From the NCBI GenBank assembly GCA_964481145.1, contig CAYZTA010000033.1, positions 1 through 64,000 of the forward strand: a stretch of DNA of 64,000 nucleotides. Reading direction: 5' to 3'. This DNA is from Sandaracinus sp964481145 (lineage in GTDB: Bacteria; Myxococcota_A; Polyangia; Polyangiales; Sandaracinaceae). Below, piece after piece: positions 15,607 to 23,688 of this stretch; within the stretch, counting starts at the first letter, position 1; each line of letters begins with the position of its first letter. Below the pieces are notes generated by a model. The model searched no databases. It had not been told where the DNA came from and worked only from the letters and a program-made list of their open reading frames with translations. A program made the position numbers and the translations under genes.

Positions 15607-17837
15607 CCGATCTCCGTTTCGCTCTCGAGATCCCCGGAGGCGCATTCAGTGCGACGGCGCTCGCCATTGCGATGCTCGCCGTCGTCGCGCTCGGCATACG
15701 AAGCATCGTGATCGCGCATCCGACACGTCGGCGCACACTCATCGCACTGCGGATCGCGACGGGAATCGTCGCGCTCCTCGTCGCGGTTCAACCCACGTGG
15801 TCAGGGGAAGAGCTCGAGCGGCGCCCCGGTCGTTTGGCGGTTCTCTTCGATGCATCGCGAAGCGGTCTCGTGCGTGCCGACAGCGAAAGCACACGCACCG
15901 ACCAAGCGCGCGCGCTCGCGCAACGTTGGTCGGAACGAGAACAATCGGATCATGCAGACTTTTACACCTTCGGAGCCGCGCTACGGCCGACACGGCTTGC
16001 CGCTGTCGCGCGAGAACTCGCGCCCATCGAAGACGATACGCGCCTGGCCGACGCGTTGAATGAAGCTGCGATGGAGGCCTCGGGGGGGGAGCTCGGCGCG
16101 GTGCTCGTGATCTCCGATGGCACGGATCTCCAAGGAGGCGCGCTCAGCGCCGCACGCGAAGAAGGTGTGCGCGTGCATGCCATCGCGCTGGGCGCGGGAG
16201 TCACGCTCGAAGACGACGCCATCGCGGAGGTGCGCGCCGATCGCGTGGGCTTTTTACGAAGGCCCGCGGTGGTCCGCGCCACATTGAGGCGCCTCGGAAG
16301 AAGCGCAGGCCCCATCACCGTGGCGCTCATGCGGGGCGAAGAGACCTTGCGCGAAGCCACCGTCGTCGTTCCTGAAGATGGCCAAGCGACCGTGGAGATC
16401 CCGTTCACTCCGGATCGATTGGGGCGAAGCCTCTATCGGCTGAGGATTCCGACCGCAGCCGACGATGCCGTGCCCGAGAACAATCAACGTTCGTTTCTCG
16501 TACGCGTGATGCGCGACAACTTGCGAGTGCTCCTCGTCGCTGGGCAGCCGAGCTTCGATCAGCGATTCCTTCGCGCATTTCTGGCGCGAGATCCCACGAC
16601 GGATCTCATCTCGTTTTTCATTTTGCGCAACACATCGGACATGACGATGGCCGGGCCCGATGAGCTCGCGCTCATTCCGTTTCCCACCGACGAGCTCTTT
16701 CATGAGCACCTCGGCAGCTTCGACGTCGTCTTCTTTCAGAACTTCGAATATGCGCCGTATCAAATGGCGGGATATCTGCCGCGCATTCGCGATTACGTCA
16801 TGCGCGGCGGCTCTTTTGTGATGATCGGAGGTCCGCTTTCGTTTTCGACCGCAGGCTATGCCGAGACGCCGATCGCCGAGATCATGCCCGTGGGGATTTT
16901 GCCGCGAGGCACGGATTCGAATCACGCAATCACGACGGACCGGTTTCATCCTATGATCGCACAAGACGCGGCCCGTCATCCGATCCTCGCGCTCTCGCCG
17001 GATCCTCGCGCCAACGCGGAGGCGTGGAGCCGTCTCGTTCCGCTCGAAGGGTTGAATGTCACGACCGGCGTCCACGCGACAGGACAAGTGTTGCTTCATC
17101 ACCCTACCCGCCACGATCGAAGCGGCGGCCCACTTCCCACGCTCGTCACAGGATCCGCGGGGCGTGGGCGCGTCGTGGCTTTGATGACCGATACTTCATG
17201 GCGATGGGGCATGACGACAGGCGGCCAACGCGGGGATGCATCGGCATACGAGCGCTTCTGGGACCGTACACTGCGCTGGCTCGCCCGTGATCCAGCGCTC
17301 GAACCCGCTCGCATCGAGACGGATCGCGAGAGCTATGGTCCAGGTGCACCGCTTCGCGTCCGCGCAAATCTTTCGGATGAACGATATGTGCCTCTCGCGA
17401 ATCGTGAGCTCGTGCTCACGATCATGGGGGACGCCGAACAAGAAATCGCGACACATCGATTCCGCACCGACGCGGAGGGCCACGCCGAATTGACACTCGA
17501 AGCGCCCAATGACCCCGGCGGTCATCGCATGGTCGTGAGGCTCGATGGGGCTCATGACGCGATCGCCGAAGAAGTCTTCATCGTCGAGACCGGAGGTCAT
17601 GAGCTCGCCGATCCGAGACCGAATTCGGAGTTGCTTCGCGAGCTCGCCGAACAAACGAACGGTGAGTTCTATGCAAACCCGAATGAGGCCCCGGATTTGA
17701 ATACGCTCGACGCGACACGGGTGCGCTCGCTGGGCGTCACGACGGCGCGGCCATTCGCCAACGTGTGGGCGTTCATGGTGCTCATTGGCCTCTTTGGTGT
17801 GGAGTGGATTCTGCGAAGGAGATGGGGAGCGCGGTAG
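15603..17837 (+). CDS. Membrane protein with VWA-like and glutamine-amidotransferase-like domains
   Basis: A 744-residue protein with two N-terminal membrane helices (about residues 15-35 and 45-65), then a VWA-like region beginning LAVLFDASRSGLV with LGAVLVISDGTDLQGG. A GATase1-like region follows at about 300-520 (VLLVAGQPSFDQRFLRAFL, FDVVFFQNFE, GGSFVMIGGPLSF), then an Ig-like region and a last helix (NVWAFMVLIGLFGVEWIL). The VWA metal site reads DASRS, a good D-x-S-x-S. This matches the large membrane subunit found with DUF4159/DUF58/MoxR sets, thought to work in the envelope. The GTG start overlaps the stop of the DUF4159 gene. Confidence 0.8.
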   Translation: MTDLRFALEIPGGAFSATALAIAMLAVVALGIRSIVIAHPTRRRTLIALRIATGIVALLVAVQPTWSGEELERRPGRLAVLFDASRSGLVRADSESTRTDQARALAQRWSEREQSDHADFYTFGAALRPTRLAAVARELAPIEDDTRLADALNEAAMEASGGELGAVLVISDGTDLQGGALSAAREEGVRVHAIALGAGVTLEDDAIAEVRADRVGFLRRPAVVRATLRRLGRSAGPITVALMRGEETLREATVVVPEDGQATVEIPFTPDRLGRSLYRLRIPTAADDAVPENNQRSFLVRVMRDNLRVLLVAGQPSFDQRFLRAFLARDPTTDLISFFILRNTSDMTMAGPDELALIPFPTDELFHEHLGSFDVVFFQNFEYAPYQMAGYLPRIRDYVMRGGSFVMIGGPLSFSTAGYAETPIAEIMPVGILPRGTDSNHAITTDRFHPMIAQDAARHPILALSPDPRANAEAWSRLVPLEGLNVTTGVHATGQVLLHHPTRHDRSGGPLPTLVTGSAGRGRVVALMTDTSWRWGMTTGGQRGDASAYERFWDRTLRWLARDPALEPARIETDRESYGPGAPLRVRANLSDERYVPLANRELVLTIMGDAEQEIATHRFRTDAEGHAELTLEAPNDPGGHRMVVRLDGAHDAIAEEVFIVETGGHELADPRPNSELLRELAEQTNGEFYANPNEAPDLNTLDATRVRSLGVTTARPFANVWAFMVLIGLFGVEWILRRRWGAR

Positions 17838-17849
17838 CTTTTGATTCGT

Positions 17850-18878
17850 TCAGAAGCTGCCCTGAACGCCCACGATGCCGCCGCCCTGAAACCCCGTTGC
17901 CATCGGCGCCACGCGGGGGCTGGTCGCGGATTCGCCACTGGCATCCGCAGAGTCCTCACCCCGCGCCTGCAGACGATCGCGAAGCTCTTCGTAGGCCGAC
18001 CAACGTCGCTCGGCTTCGGTCGAGCTGAGCAACGTGATGACGCCGCTGATCGCCGAAATCCCTGCGCCGATCAGCACGAACCAATCGAATGTGTTCACGA
18101 TCTCGAAATTGTTCGGACCGAGATAAATCGGAATGATCGCAAGCCCCACGGCCACATTCAGCGAGCCATCGAGGATGCGTGACAGGCGCGAACGATCGGC
18201 CAGTGAAGCGAGCTCCCGTTCGCCATATTCGAGACGGGCACGCACCTCGTGCATGTTCGTCATCGGCATATGTGAATACGCGATCGCCGCGCTGGACGGG
18301 TTGGTCATGAGCACCAAGCTCAACACGCCACGCACAACGCTCGCGCCGCCAAACGTGAAGAGATAGGGCGACATGTTCAGCCCGCCCACACTCGATGGCT
18401 CGTCGAGCAACAACACACCGAGCGTCACTGCGAGTCCCCCCGTCAGGATGCCGAGGATCCCATCGACGAGGCTCCCTCCTCCGCGGGCCGCAAGCACCTG
18501 GAAGTCACTGTCGAGCGCGCGCAGACGCGTCGCGATTCCACTCGGGATGCGAACACCCGCATCGGTTGTCATCACCCGGGGACGCGGACGCTCTTCCCCA
18601 GGGTAGCGGATCCCCGAGGGCTCACTGCCAGGAGGGGCCGGCACGTCGACGCCCTCGTAACTGCTTGGAGGAGGCGTCGGCGGAGCTTCCGATTCGGTCC
18701 GCTCCTCGGACGATTGCCCCACTGGCGAGCCTAGCTCGCGAGCCTGAGCTTCGGTTTTTGGCGGATGAACGACGAAAACGAACGTCGTCAGCGCCAGCGT
18801 CCACAACATCGCTCTCGCCACGCAGGGCAGTATAGTGCCCAACACGATTCCAAGCGAGACCCGCAACGTGGTCTTCAT
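17850..18878 (-). CDS. Membrane protein of unknown function with multiple hydrophobic helices
   Basis: A 342-residue product with an N-terminal signal (TTLRVSLGIVLGTILPCVARA), a Pro/Ser/Glu-rich linker, and two pairs of hydrophobic helices in the C-terminal half (GILGILTGGLAVTLGVLLLD, LFTFGGASVVRGVLSLVLMT, VAVGLAIIPIYLG, WFVLIGAGISAISGVITLL). No named family is recognised. A longer frame extends to 19247, but it is antisense to radA and is rejected. The ATG at 18878 faces the radA ATG across only 19 bases; a start at 18818 would leave more promoter space and is the alternative. It is convergent with the VWA/GATase gene. Confidence 0.65.
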   Translation of the reverse strand: MKTTLRVSLGIVLGTILPCVARAMLWTLALTTFVFVVHPPKTEAQARELGSPVGQSSEERTESEAPPTPPPSSYEGVDVPAPPGSEPSGIRYPGEERPRPRVMTTDAGVRIPSGIATRLRALDSDFQVLAARGGGSLVDGILGILTGGLAVTLGVLLLDEPSSVGGLNMSPYLFTFGGASVVRGVLSLVLMTNPSSAAIAYSHMPMTNMHEVRARLEYGERELASLADRSRLSRILDGSLNVAVGLAIIPIYLGPNNFEIVNTFDWFVLIGAGISAISGVITLLSSTEAERRWSAYEELRDRLQARGEDSADASGESATSPRVAPMATGFQGGGIVGVQGSF

Positions 18879-18897
18879 TCGCCCGAGAACACACGTC

Positions 18898-20286
18898 ATG
18901 AGCAAGGCTTCGAGCAAAGAGAAAACTGTTTTTTCCTGCAAAACGTGTGGCGCTGCGAGCCCACGTTGGGTGGGCCGCTGCGCAACGTGCGGAGAGTGGA
19001 ACACGATGGTGGAGGAACGCGCACCCGCCCGTTCGCGCAGTACGAGCACCAATATCGCGGGAGAGCACCTCGCGCAACCGACCCCGATCGGAGAAGTTCC
19101 GCCCGATGGCGCGCGGCGCATCCGCACCGGCTCGAACGAGCTCGATCGTGTGCTCGGCGGAGGTGCCGTGCTCGGGGGGGTCGTGCTGCTCGGAGGGGAT
19201 CCCGGCATCGGAAAATCCACGCTGCTCATGCAAGTGCTCGCAGGCATCGCACACGACGGAACGAAGGCGCTCTACGTGACGGGCGAGGAGTCCTCGGCGC
19301 AGGTCGCGATGCGCGCAACGCGGCTGGGACTGCCTGGAATGGATCGTGTGCTCGTGCAAGCAACGACCGAGCTCGAAGATGTCGAACGCGCCGTGAGCGA
19401 ACTTTCACCGGCGGTCATCGTGGTCGATTCGATTCAAACCGTGCGCTCGGCCTCACTCGACAGCAGCGCAGGGAGCGTCGCGCAGCTGCGTGAGGTCGCT
19501 GCGCGATTGGTCGAGCTCGCCAAGAAGCGCAGCATCGCGCTCTTTCTGATTGGTCACGTCACCAAAGATGGGGCGCTCGCGGGGCCCAAGGTGCTCGAAC
19601 ACCTCGTGGACACCGTACTCTCGTTCGAGGGTCAGGCAGGTCAGGACTATCGCGTGGTTCGCGCCAGCAAGAATCGCTTTGGTCCTGCGCACGAGATGGC
19701 CGTCTTCGAAATGGTGCGCGAGGGGTTGCGCGAAGTGCGGGATCCGAGCGCGCTCTTTCTCGCGGAGCGTCCCGAACGCGCTCCGGGCTCGATCGTGTTG
19801 CCGAGCGCCGAAGGGACGCGCCCTGTGCTCGTCGAATTGCAAGCGTTGGTCGCGCCTGCGCGCATGGGCCCACCGCGCCGGGTCTCGACCGGCATCGAGA
19901 ACAGTCGACTCGCGATTTTGCTCGCGGTGCTCGATCGGAAGGCCGAGGTGCATGTGCTCGATTGCGACGTGTTCGCGAGCGTGGCTGGTGGCGCGAGGGT
20001 CGATGAACGCGCAGCAGATCTCGCCATCGCGATTGCGGTCGTCTCGAGTCTGCGCGACCGCGCAATCGCCCCCGATCTCGCAGTCTTCGGAGAGGTCGGT
20101 CTCGCGGGTGAGCTGCGCGCGGTGCCTCGCGCCGGCAGTCGATTGCAGGAAGCACGAAAGATGGGGTTTGCAAAGGTCATCCTTCCTCGCGGAAATCTTT
20201 CGGAAACGACCGCTGAAGAACGAATGGGGCTCGAGCTCATCGGCGCGCCAACACTGACCGACGCGTTGATCGCGGCCTTCGAGTGA
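18898..20286 (+). CDS. radA: DNA repair protein RadA (Sms)
   Basis: A 462-residue RadA, a hexameric DNA-dependent ATPase that drives branch migration in recombination. Visible parts are the N-terminal C4 zinc finger (CKTCGAASPRWVGRCATC), the RecA-like core with Walker A GGDPGIGKST, Walker B region PAVIVVDSIQTVRS, the RadA-specific KNRFG motif, and a Lon-protease-like C-terminus (VAGGARVDERAADLAIAIAV). The length is typical. ATG 18898 gives the usual short leader before the zinc finger; a GTG at 18835 would add 21 unneeded residues. It heads a same-strand run with lgt and moaB. Confidence 0.96.
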   Translation: MSKASSKEKTVFSCKTCGAASPRWVGRCATCGEWNTMVEERAPARSRSTSTNIAGEHLAQPTPIGEVPPDGARRIRTGSNELDRVLGGGAVLGGVVLLGGDPGIGKSTLLMQVLAGIAHDGTKALYVTGEESSAQVAMRATRLGLPGMDRVLVQATTELEDVERAVSELSPAVIVVDSIQTVRSASLDSSAGSVAQLREVAARLVELAKKRSIALFLIGHVTKDGALAGPKVLEHLVDTVLSFEGQAGQDYRVVRASKNRFGPAHEMAVFEMVREGLREVRDPSALFLAERPERAPGSIVLPSAEGTRPVLVELQALVAPARMGPPRRVSTGIENSRLAILLAVLDRKAEVHVLDCDVFASVAGGARVDERAADLAIAIAVVSSLRDRAIAPDLAVFGEVGLAGELRAVPRAGSRLQEARKMGFAKVILPRGNLSETTAEERMGLELIGAPTLTDALIAAFE

Positions 20287-20331
20287 GGCGGTCCGCTCGC
20301 ATCTGGGCGGCGAATGCGGTAAGCGAGGGCC

Positions 20332-21348
20332 GTGCGTTGGAACTTCGACCCGATCATCACGCAACTCGGCCCACTCGAGCTGCGGTATTATGGCTTGCTC
20401 TTCGCGACGGGGCTTCTGCTTTGTGCGTGGGCTGGGCCTCGTTATTTCCAGCTCTGGGGCTTGCCCAAACAGCACGCCGAGCGGCTGACCCTATGGGTCC
20501 CCGTCGGGATGTTGCTCGGCGCGCACTATATCCATCTGATTTTTTACGAGTGGGAAGGGCTCTTCGATTTCCCACGATGGACCGAAGACGGCCGCTTCGT
20601 TCTTGGACGCTTTTTCTCGCTTGGTTCAGGCCTCGCGAGCCATGGAGGTGGGCTCGGGTGCGTGCTCGCGCTCGGCCTCTTTTGGTGGCGTCATGGCAAG
20701 CCCCTCGATATCCCATTTCATCGTTACGCAGACGCCGTGATGATGAGCGCCATTTGGGTATTCCCCTTCGTGCGCTTGGGCAACTTCGCCAATAGCGAAA
20801 TCCTTGGACGTGTCACGGACGGCCCTTGGGGCGTCATCTTCGAGCGTGTGGGCGAGACGCTTCCTCGTCACCCCGTCGTGCTCTACGAAGCGGCGCTTTA
20901 TTTCGCCGAGCTCGCGTTTGCGGTGCTGTGGTTCCAGCCGCGTTTCGCGCGAAAGCTGCGCGCAGGCGCGACCTTCTACTTCTTCTTGATGGTGCACTTC
21001 TCGCTCCGCTTCATCGCAGAGTTCGCCAAAGAGTCCTATCACGGGGTGGATGAGGGCTGGACGCTCAACATGGGGCACTTGCTCAGCTTGCCCATCGTGC
21101 TCGGGTGCGCATTCATGATCTTTGGAACGAAGCGCTTCAATATTTTGAAGCCGCTCACAGCCGAAGAAGCGGCGGACATCGAAGACACTGCCCGACGCTC
21201 CGCGGCCTACGAGAAAGCGCTCGAGGGAGGCGTGGTAGATGATCCGAGCGCTGCCAAGAGCGAGACCTCCAAGTCTGGTGCGTCGAAACCAAAACACAAA
21301 AAGCCAGCCCGAAGCGGCGCCAATAAGGAACGCGGGGTCGATGCATGA
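20332..21348 (+). CDS. lgt: Prolipoprotein diacylglyceryl transferase
   Basis: A 338-residue integral membrane enzyme that attaches diacylglycerol to the lipobox Cys of prolipoproteins, the first step of lipoprotein maturation. Family motifs are the start ITQLGPLELRYYGLLFATG, the segment GLASHGGGLG, the signature FPFVRLGNFANSEILGR with the key Arg-x-Gly-Asn, and RHPVVLYEA. It begins at GTG 20332. A Lys/Ser/Pro-rich tail of about 60 residues follows the last helix and is longer than usual. Its TGA overlaps the ATG of moaB. It fits a genome rich in lipoproteins, several of which lie in this window. Confidence 0.95.
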   Translation: MRWNFDPIITQLGPLELRYYGLLFATGLLLCAWAGPRYFQLWGLPKQHAERLTLWVPVGMLLGAHYIHLIFYEWEGLFDFPRWTEDGRFVLGRFFSLGSGLASHGGGLGCVLALGLFWWRHGKPLDIPFHRYADAVMMSAIWVFPFVRLGNFANSEILGRVTDGPWGVIFERVGETLPRHPVVLYEAALYFAELAFAVLWFQPRFARKLRAGATFYFFLMVHFSLRFIAEFAKESYHGVDEGWTLNMGHLLSLPIVLGCAFMIFGTKRFNILKPLTAEEAADIEDTARRSAAYEKALEGGVVDDPSAAKSETSKSGASKPKHKKPARSGANKERGVDA

Positions 21349-21887
21349 ACGGACCCGGCATCGATCCGAGCCGGGAATTCGTCCCGGTTTCGATCGCGAT
21401 CTTGACTGTCTCCGATACGCGCACCGAAGAGACCGACCATGCAGGTCGCGCGTTGGCATCGCGAATCGAGGAGGCGGGACATCGCGTGGCGACGAAGCTC
21501 ATCCTCGCCGATGATCGCGACCTGATCGAAGCGCAATTGCAGGCATGGATCGCACATCCCTCAATCGATGTCGTGATCATCACGGGCGGCACTGGAATCG
21601 CAGAACGTGGCGTCACCCCTGATGCGATGTTCTCCGTGTGTGAAAAAGACTTGCCCGGGTTCGGCGAAACCTTCCGCGCGATCCTCGCGAGATCGGTCGG
21701 GCTCGCGGCGATTCACTCGCGCGCCATGGCGGGCGTTGCAAACGGCACGTTCCTCTTCGCGCTGCCCGAGTCGATTTCGGCCTGTCGTGAGGCGTGGGAC
21801 GAGATCTTGAAATGGCAGCTCGATAGCCGCTATCGACCGAGCAATCTCGTCGAGCTCATCCCACGCCTTTACACGGACACGCCCTAA
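21345..21887 (+). CDS. moaB: MoaB/Mog-type molybdopterin biosynthesis protein
   Basis: A 180-residue MoCF_biosynth-domain protein that probably adenylylates molybdopterin during molybdenum cofactor synthesis. The core reads SIAILTVSDTRTEETDHAG, then VVIITGGTGIAERGVTPDAM, which contains the family's GGTG and VTPD motifs, then ANGTFLFALPES. The length suits MoaB. The start overlaps the lgt stop (ATGA). No other moa/moe gene is in the window. It ends 3 bases before the convergent lectin gene. Confidence 0.92.
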   Translation: MNGPGIDPSREFVPVSIAILTVSDTRTEETDHAGRALASRIEEAGHRVATKLILADDRDLIEAQLQAWIAHPSIDVVIITGGTGIAERGVTPDAMFSVCEKDLPGFGETFRAILARSVGLAAIHSRAMAGVANGTFLFALPESISACREAWDEILKWQLDSRYRPSNLVELIPRLYTDTP

Positions 21888-21890
21888 TCA

Positions 21891-22901
21891 TCAGCCGACG
21901 GTGGGTTCGTCGTAGCGCACGATGGGGTTCCACGGGCCCGAGTTCGCGCGGGGCTGCCAGTTGTGCCAAAGCTCGGCGCCCTTGCCGAAATAGAAGAGCT
22001 CGAGGCGTCCGTCTTGGTTTTGTCCGACACCGAGATCTGTTGCGTCTTCGCCAAGGATCTCCTGATCGGTGCCCCAGTCGCCGTTCGGATGAACCTGCCA
22101 ATGGTTGCGGATGCGCTGCGTTTCGTCGATGTAGAAGACCTCGAGACGACCATCGCGATTTTGAGCGACGTCGAGCCGCTTGGCCTTCACATCAAGGCTC
22201 TCTTGGCCGTGCCAATCGCCATTGGGCTCGAGCTGCCAGTCGTGCCAAACGACGTCGAGTTCATCACGCCAAAACGCTTCGAGGCGACCATCGGCGTTGC
22301 TGCCGACCACAATCTCGCGCGCCTTGCCTTGGAGTGCCTCGGCGCCGTACCAATCACCGTTGGGCTCCTTCTGCCAATCATGCATGACGGCGCCATCATT
22401 GCCGACATAAAAAACCTCGAGACGACCGTCGGCATTGCGCCCAACCGCAACCGCACTCGCGGTGTGCGCCAAACGCTCATGCCCATTCCAATCGCCATTG
22501 GGCTCGAGTTGCCAGTCATGAAGCAATTCCCCGTTCGTCCCGACGTAAAAAACCTCGAGACGACCATCGGCATTGCTCGCCACCGCGAGCGTCCTCGCCT
22601 TCGCGCCGAGCCCCTCCGCTCCGTTCCACGCGCCTCCAGGCGAAAGCTGCCAGTCGTGCTTGAGCTCCCCGTCCGGCGCGATCCAGAAAGCCTCGAGGCG
22701 CCCGTCTGCGTTCACCCCACACGCGACCTCCACCGCCGGCTGCTTGAGCGACGATTCTCCTTGCCAGAGGCCGTTCGCACGCGACTGCCAATTATGCCGC
22801 AGCTCGCCATCTTTTCCGATCGAAAAGACCTCCAATCGACCGTCACGGTTCCGCCCAATGGCGATCTTTCTTTCGCGATGCACATCACGCGTCGTCATCA
22901 T
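21891..22901 (-). CDS. Seven-repeat PLL-like beta-propeller lectin
   Basis: A 336-residue protein made almost wholly of seven tandem repeats of about 44-46 residues, each with the core N-x-DGRLE-x-F followed about 12 residues later by H-x-WQ and a turn such as PNGDW. This is the pattern of the PLL family of seven-bladed fucose/O-methyl-sugar-binding lectins from Photorhabdus, and resembles tectonin-like propellers. There is no signal peptide, so it is cytoplasmic or released by a non-classical route. The ATG at 22901 has AGGAG 7 bases upstream. A lectin role in cell-cell or prey contact is inferred from the family, not shown. Confidence 0.8.
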   Translation of the reverse strand: MMTTRDVHRERKIAIGRNRDGRLEVFSIGKDGELRHNWQSRANGLWQGESSLKQPAVEVACGVNADGRLEAFWIAPDGELKHDWQLSPGGAWNGAEGLGAKARTLAVASNADGRLEVFYVGTNGELLHDWQLEPNGDWNGHERLAHTASAVAVGRNADGRLEVFYVGNDGAVMHDWQKEPNGDWYGAEALQGKAREIVVGSNADGRLEAFWRDELDVVWHDWQLEPNGDWHGQESLDVKAKRLDVAQNRDGRLEVFYIDETQRIRNHWQVHPNGDWGTDQEILGEDATDLGVGQNQDGRLELFYFGKGAELWHNWQPRANSGPWNPIVRYDEPTVG

Positions 22902-23106
22902 GTGAAAACTCCTCGTTTACTCAAAAAATACCCCCTTTCCATCGCACCCGCGCACAGGAATAGCAAGACCCTACGGCTTCGATGTCGTTCGGGATGAATT
23001 GAATTTGATTTCATGGGCATGAGATCGTTGGCGAGCTTCGCCCGTCCATTCCGCGAAGACGAAAAAATCTCGGAGCCGTGGTCACAAGACGCGAGGACCT
23101 TGCCAC

Positions 23107-23688
23107 ATGAACGACAAGATGAGCTGGGCCATGCCACAACACCCTCCGGAACCATCGGATCCGATCCTGCGTTCGATCCAAGCGGGTGCCTATCGAGAAG
23201 CCATCGCGCTCTCTGCCCGTGAGCACGGAGCCTCCCTTGGGAGGATGTGCATGGCGATGCTCGGCAGCCAAGCCGAGGCCGAGGAATGTGTGCAGGAGAT
23301 TCTCCTCGCCGCACACGACGCGTTTCCTTCGTTTCGCCATGAAGCCAGCGTGCGCGCCTTCTTGTTCGGCATCGCACGGCGCATGTGTGCGCGACGCCTC
23401 GAAACGAGAGGGCGGCAAGAACGACGGTTGCGACTCGTTCATGATCGGGAGAGCGACGGCGCAACCCCCGAATCACTGCTTCACGCAAGACGCAATGCGG
23501 AGAAGGTACGTGAAGCACTCACACGCCTCAAACCGAGCGAACGAGATGCTGTCGTGATGCGCTACCAAGCCGAGCTCGAATACGCAGAAATCGGTGCGGC
23601 ATGCGGCATCGACGAGGCGGCTGCGCGCAAACGCGTAAGCCGAGGTCTTTCACGAATGCGAGAGCTTCTTTCGGAGGTCGAGCGATGA
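23107..23688 (+). CDS. ECF RNA polymerase sigma factor
   Basis: A 193-residue sigma-70-family factor. Region 2 appears as MCMAMLGSQAEAEECVQEIL, then FLFGIARRMCARRLETRGRQ; region 4 as LTRLKPSERDAVVMRYQAEL, then YAEIGAACGIDEAAARKRVS. It should direct core polymerase to a small regulon. Its TGA overlaps the ATG of the downstream gene (ATGA), whose N-terminus lies in the cytoplasm ahead of a membrane helix. That gene is therefore the likely antagonist. No strong ribosome-binding site precedes the ATG at 23107. Confidence 0.88.
   Translation: MNDKMSWAMPQHPPEPSDPILRSIQAGAYREAIALSAREHGASLGRMCMAMLGSQAEAEECVQEILLAAHDAFPSFRHEASVRAFLFGIARRMCARRLETRGRQERRLRLVHDRESDGATPESLLHARRNAEKVREALTRLKPSERDAVVMRYQAELEYAEIGAACGIDEAAARKRVSRGLSRMRELLSEVER

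Noticed and set aside
18879..19247. Upstream extension of the minus-strand membrane protein
   Set aside because: It would lie antisense to the radA zinc finger and Walker A region; Pro/Ser-rich shadow sequence.
21900..22890. Regular DNA repeats suggesting a tandem or CRISPR-like array
   Set aside because: The period of about 135 bases matches seven coding propeller blades; the repeats diverge at third positions.
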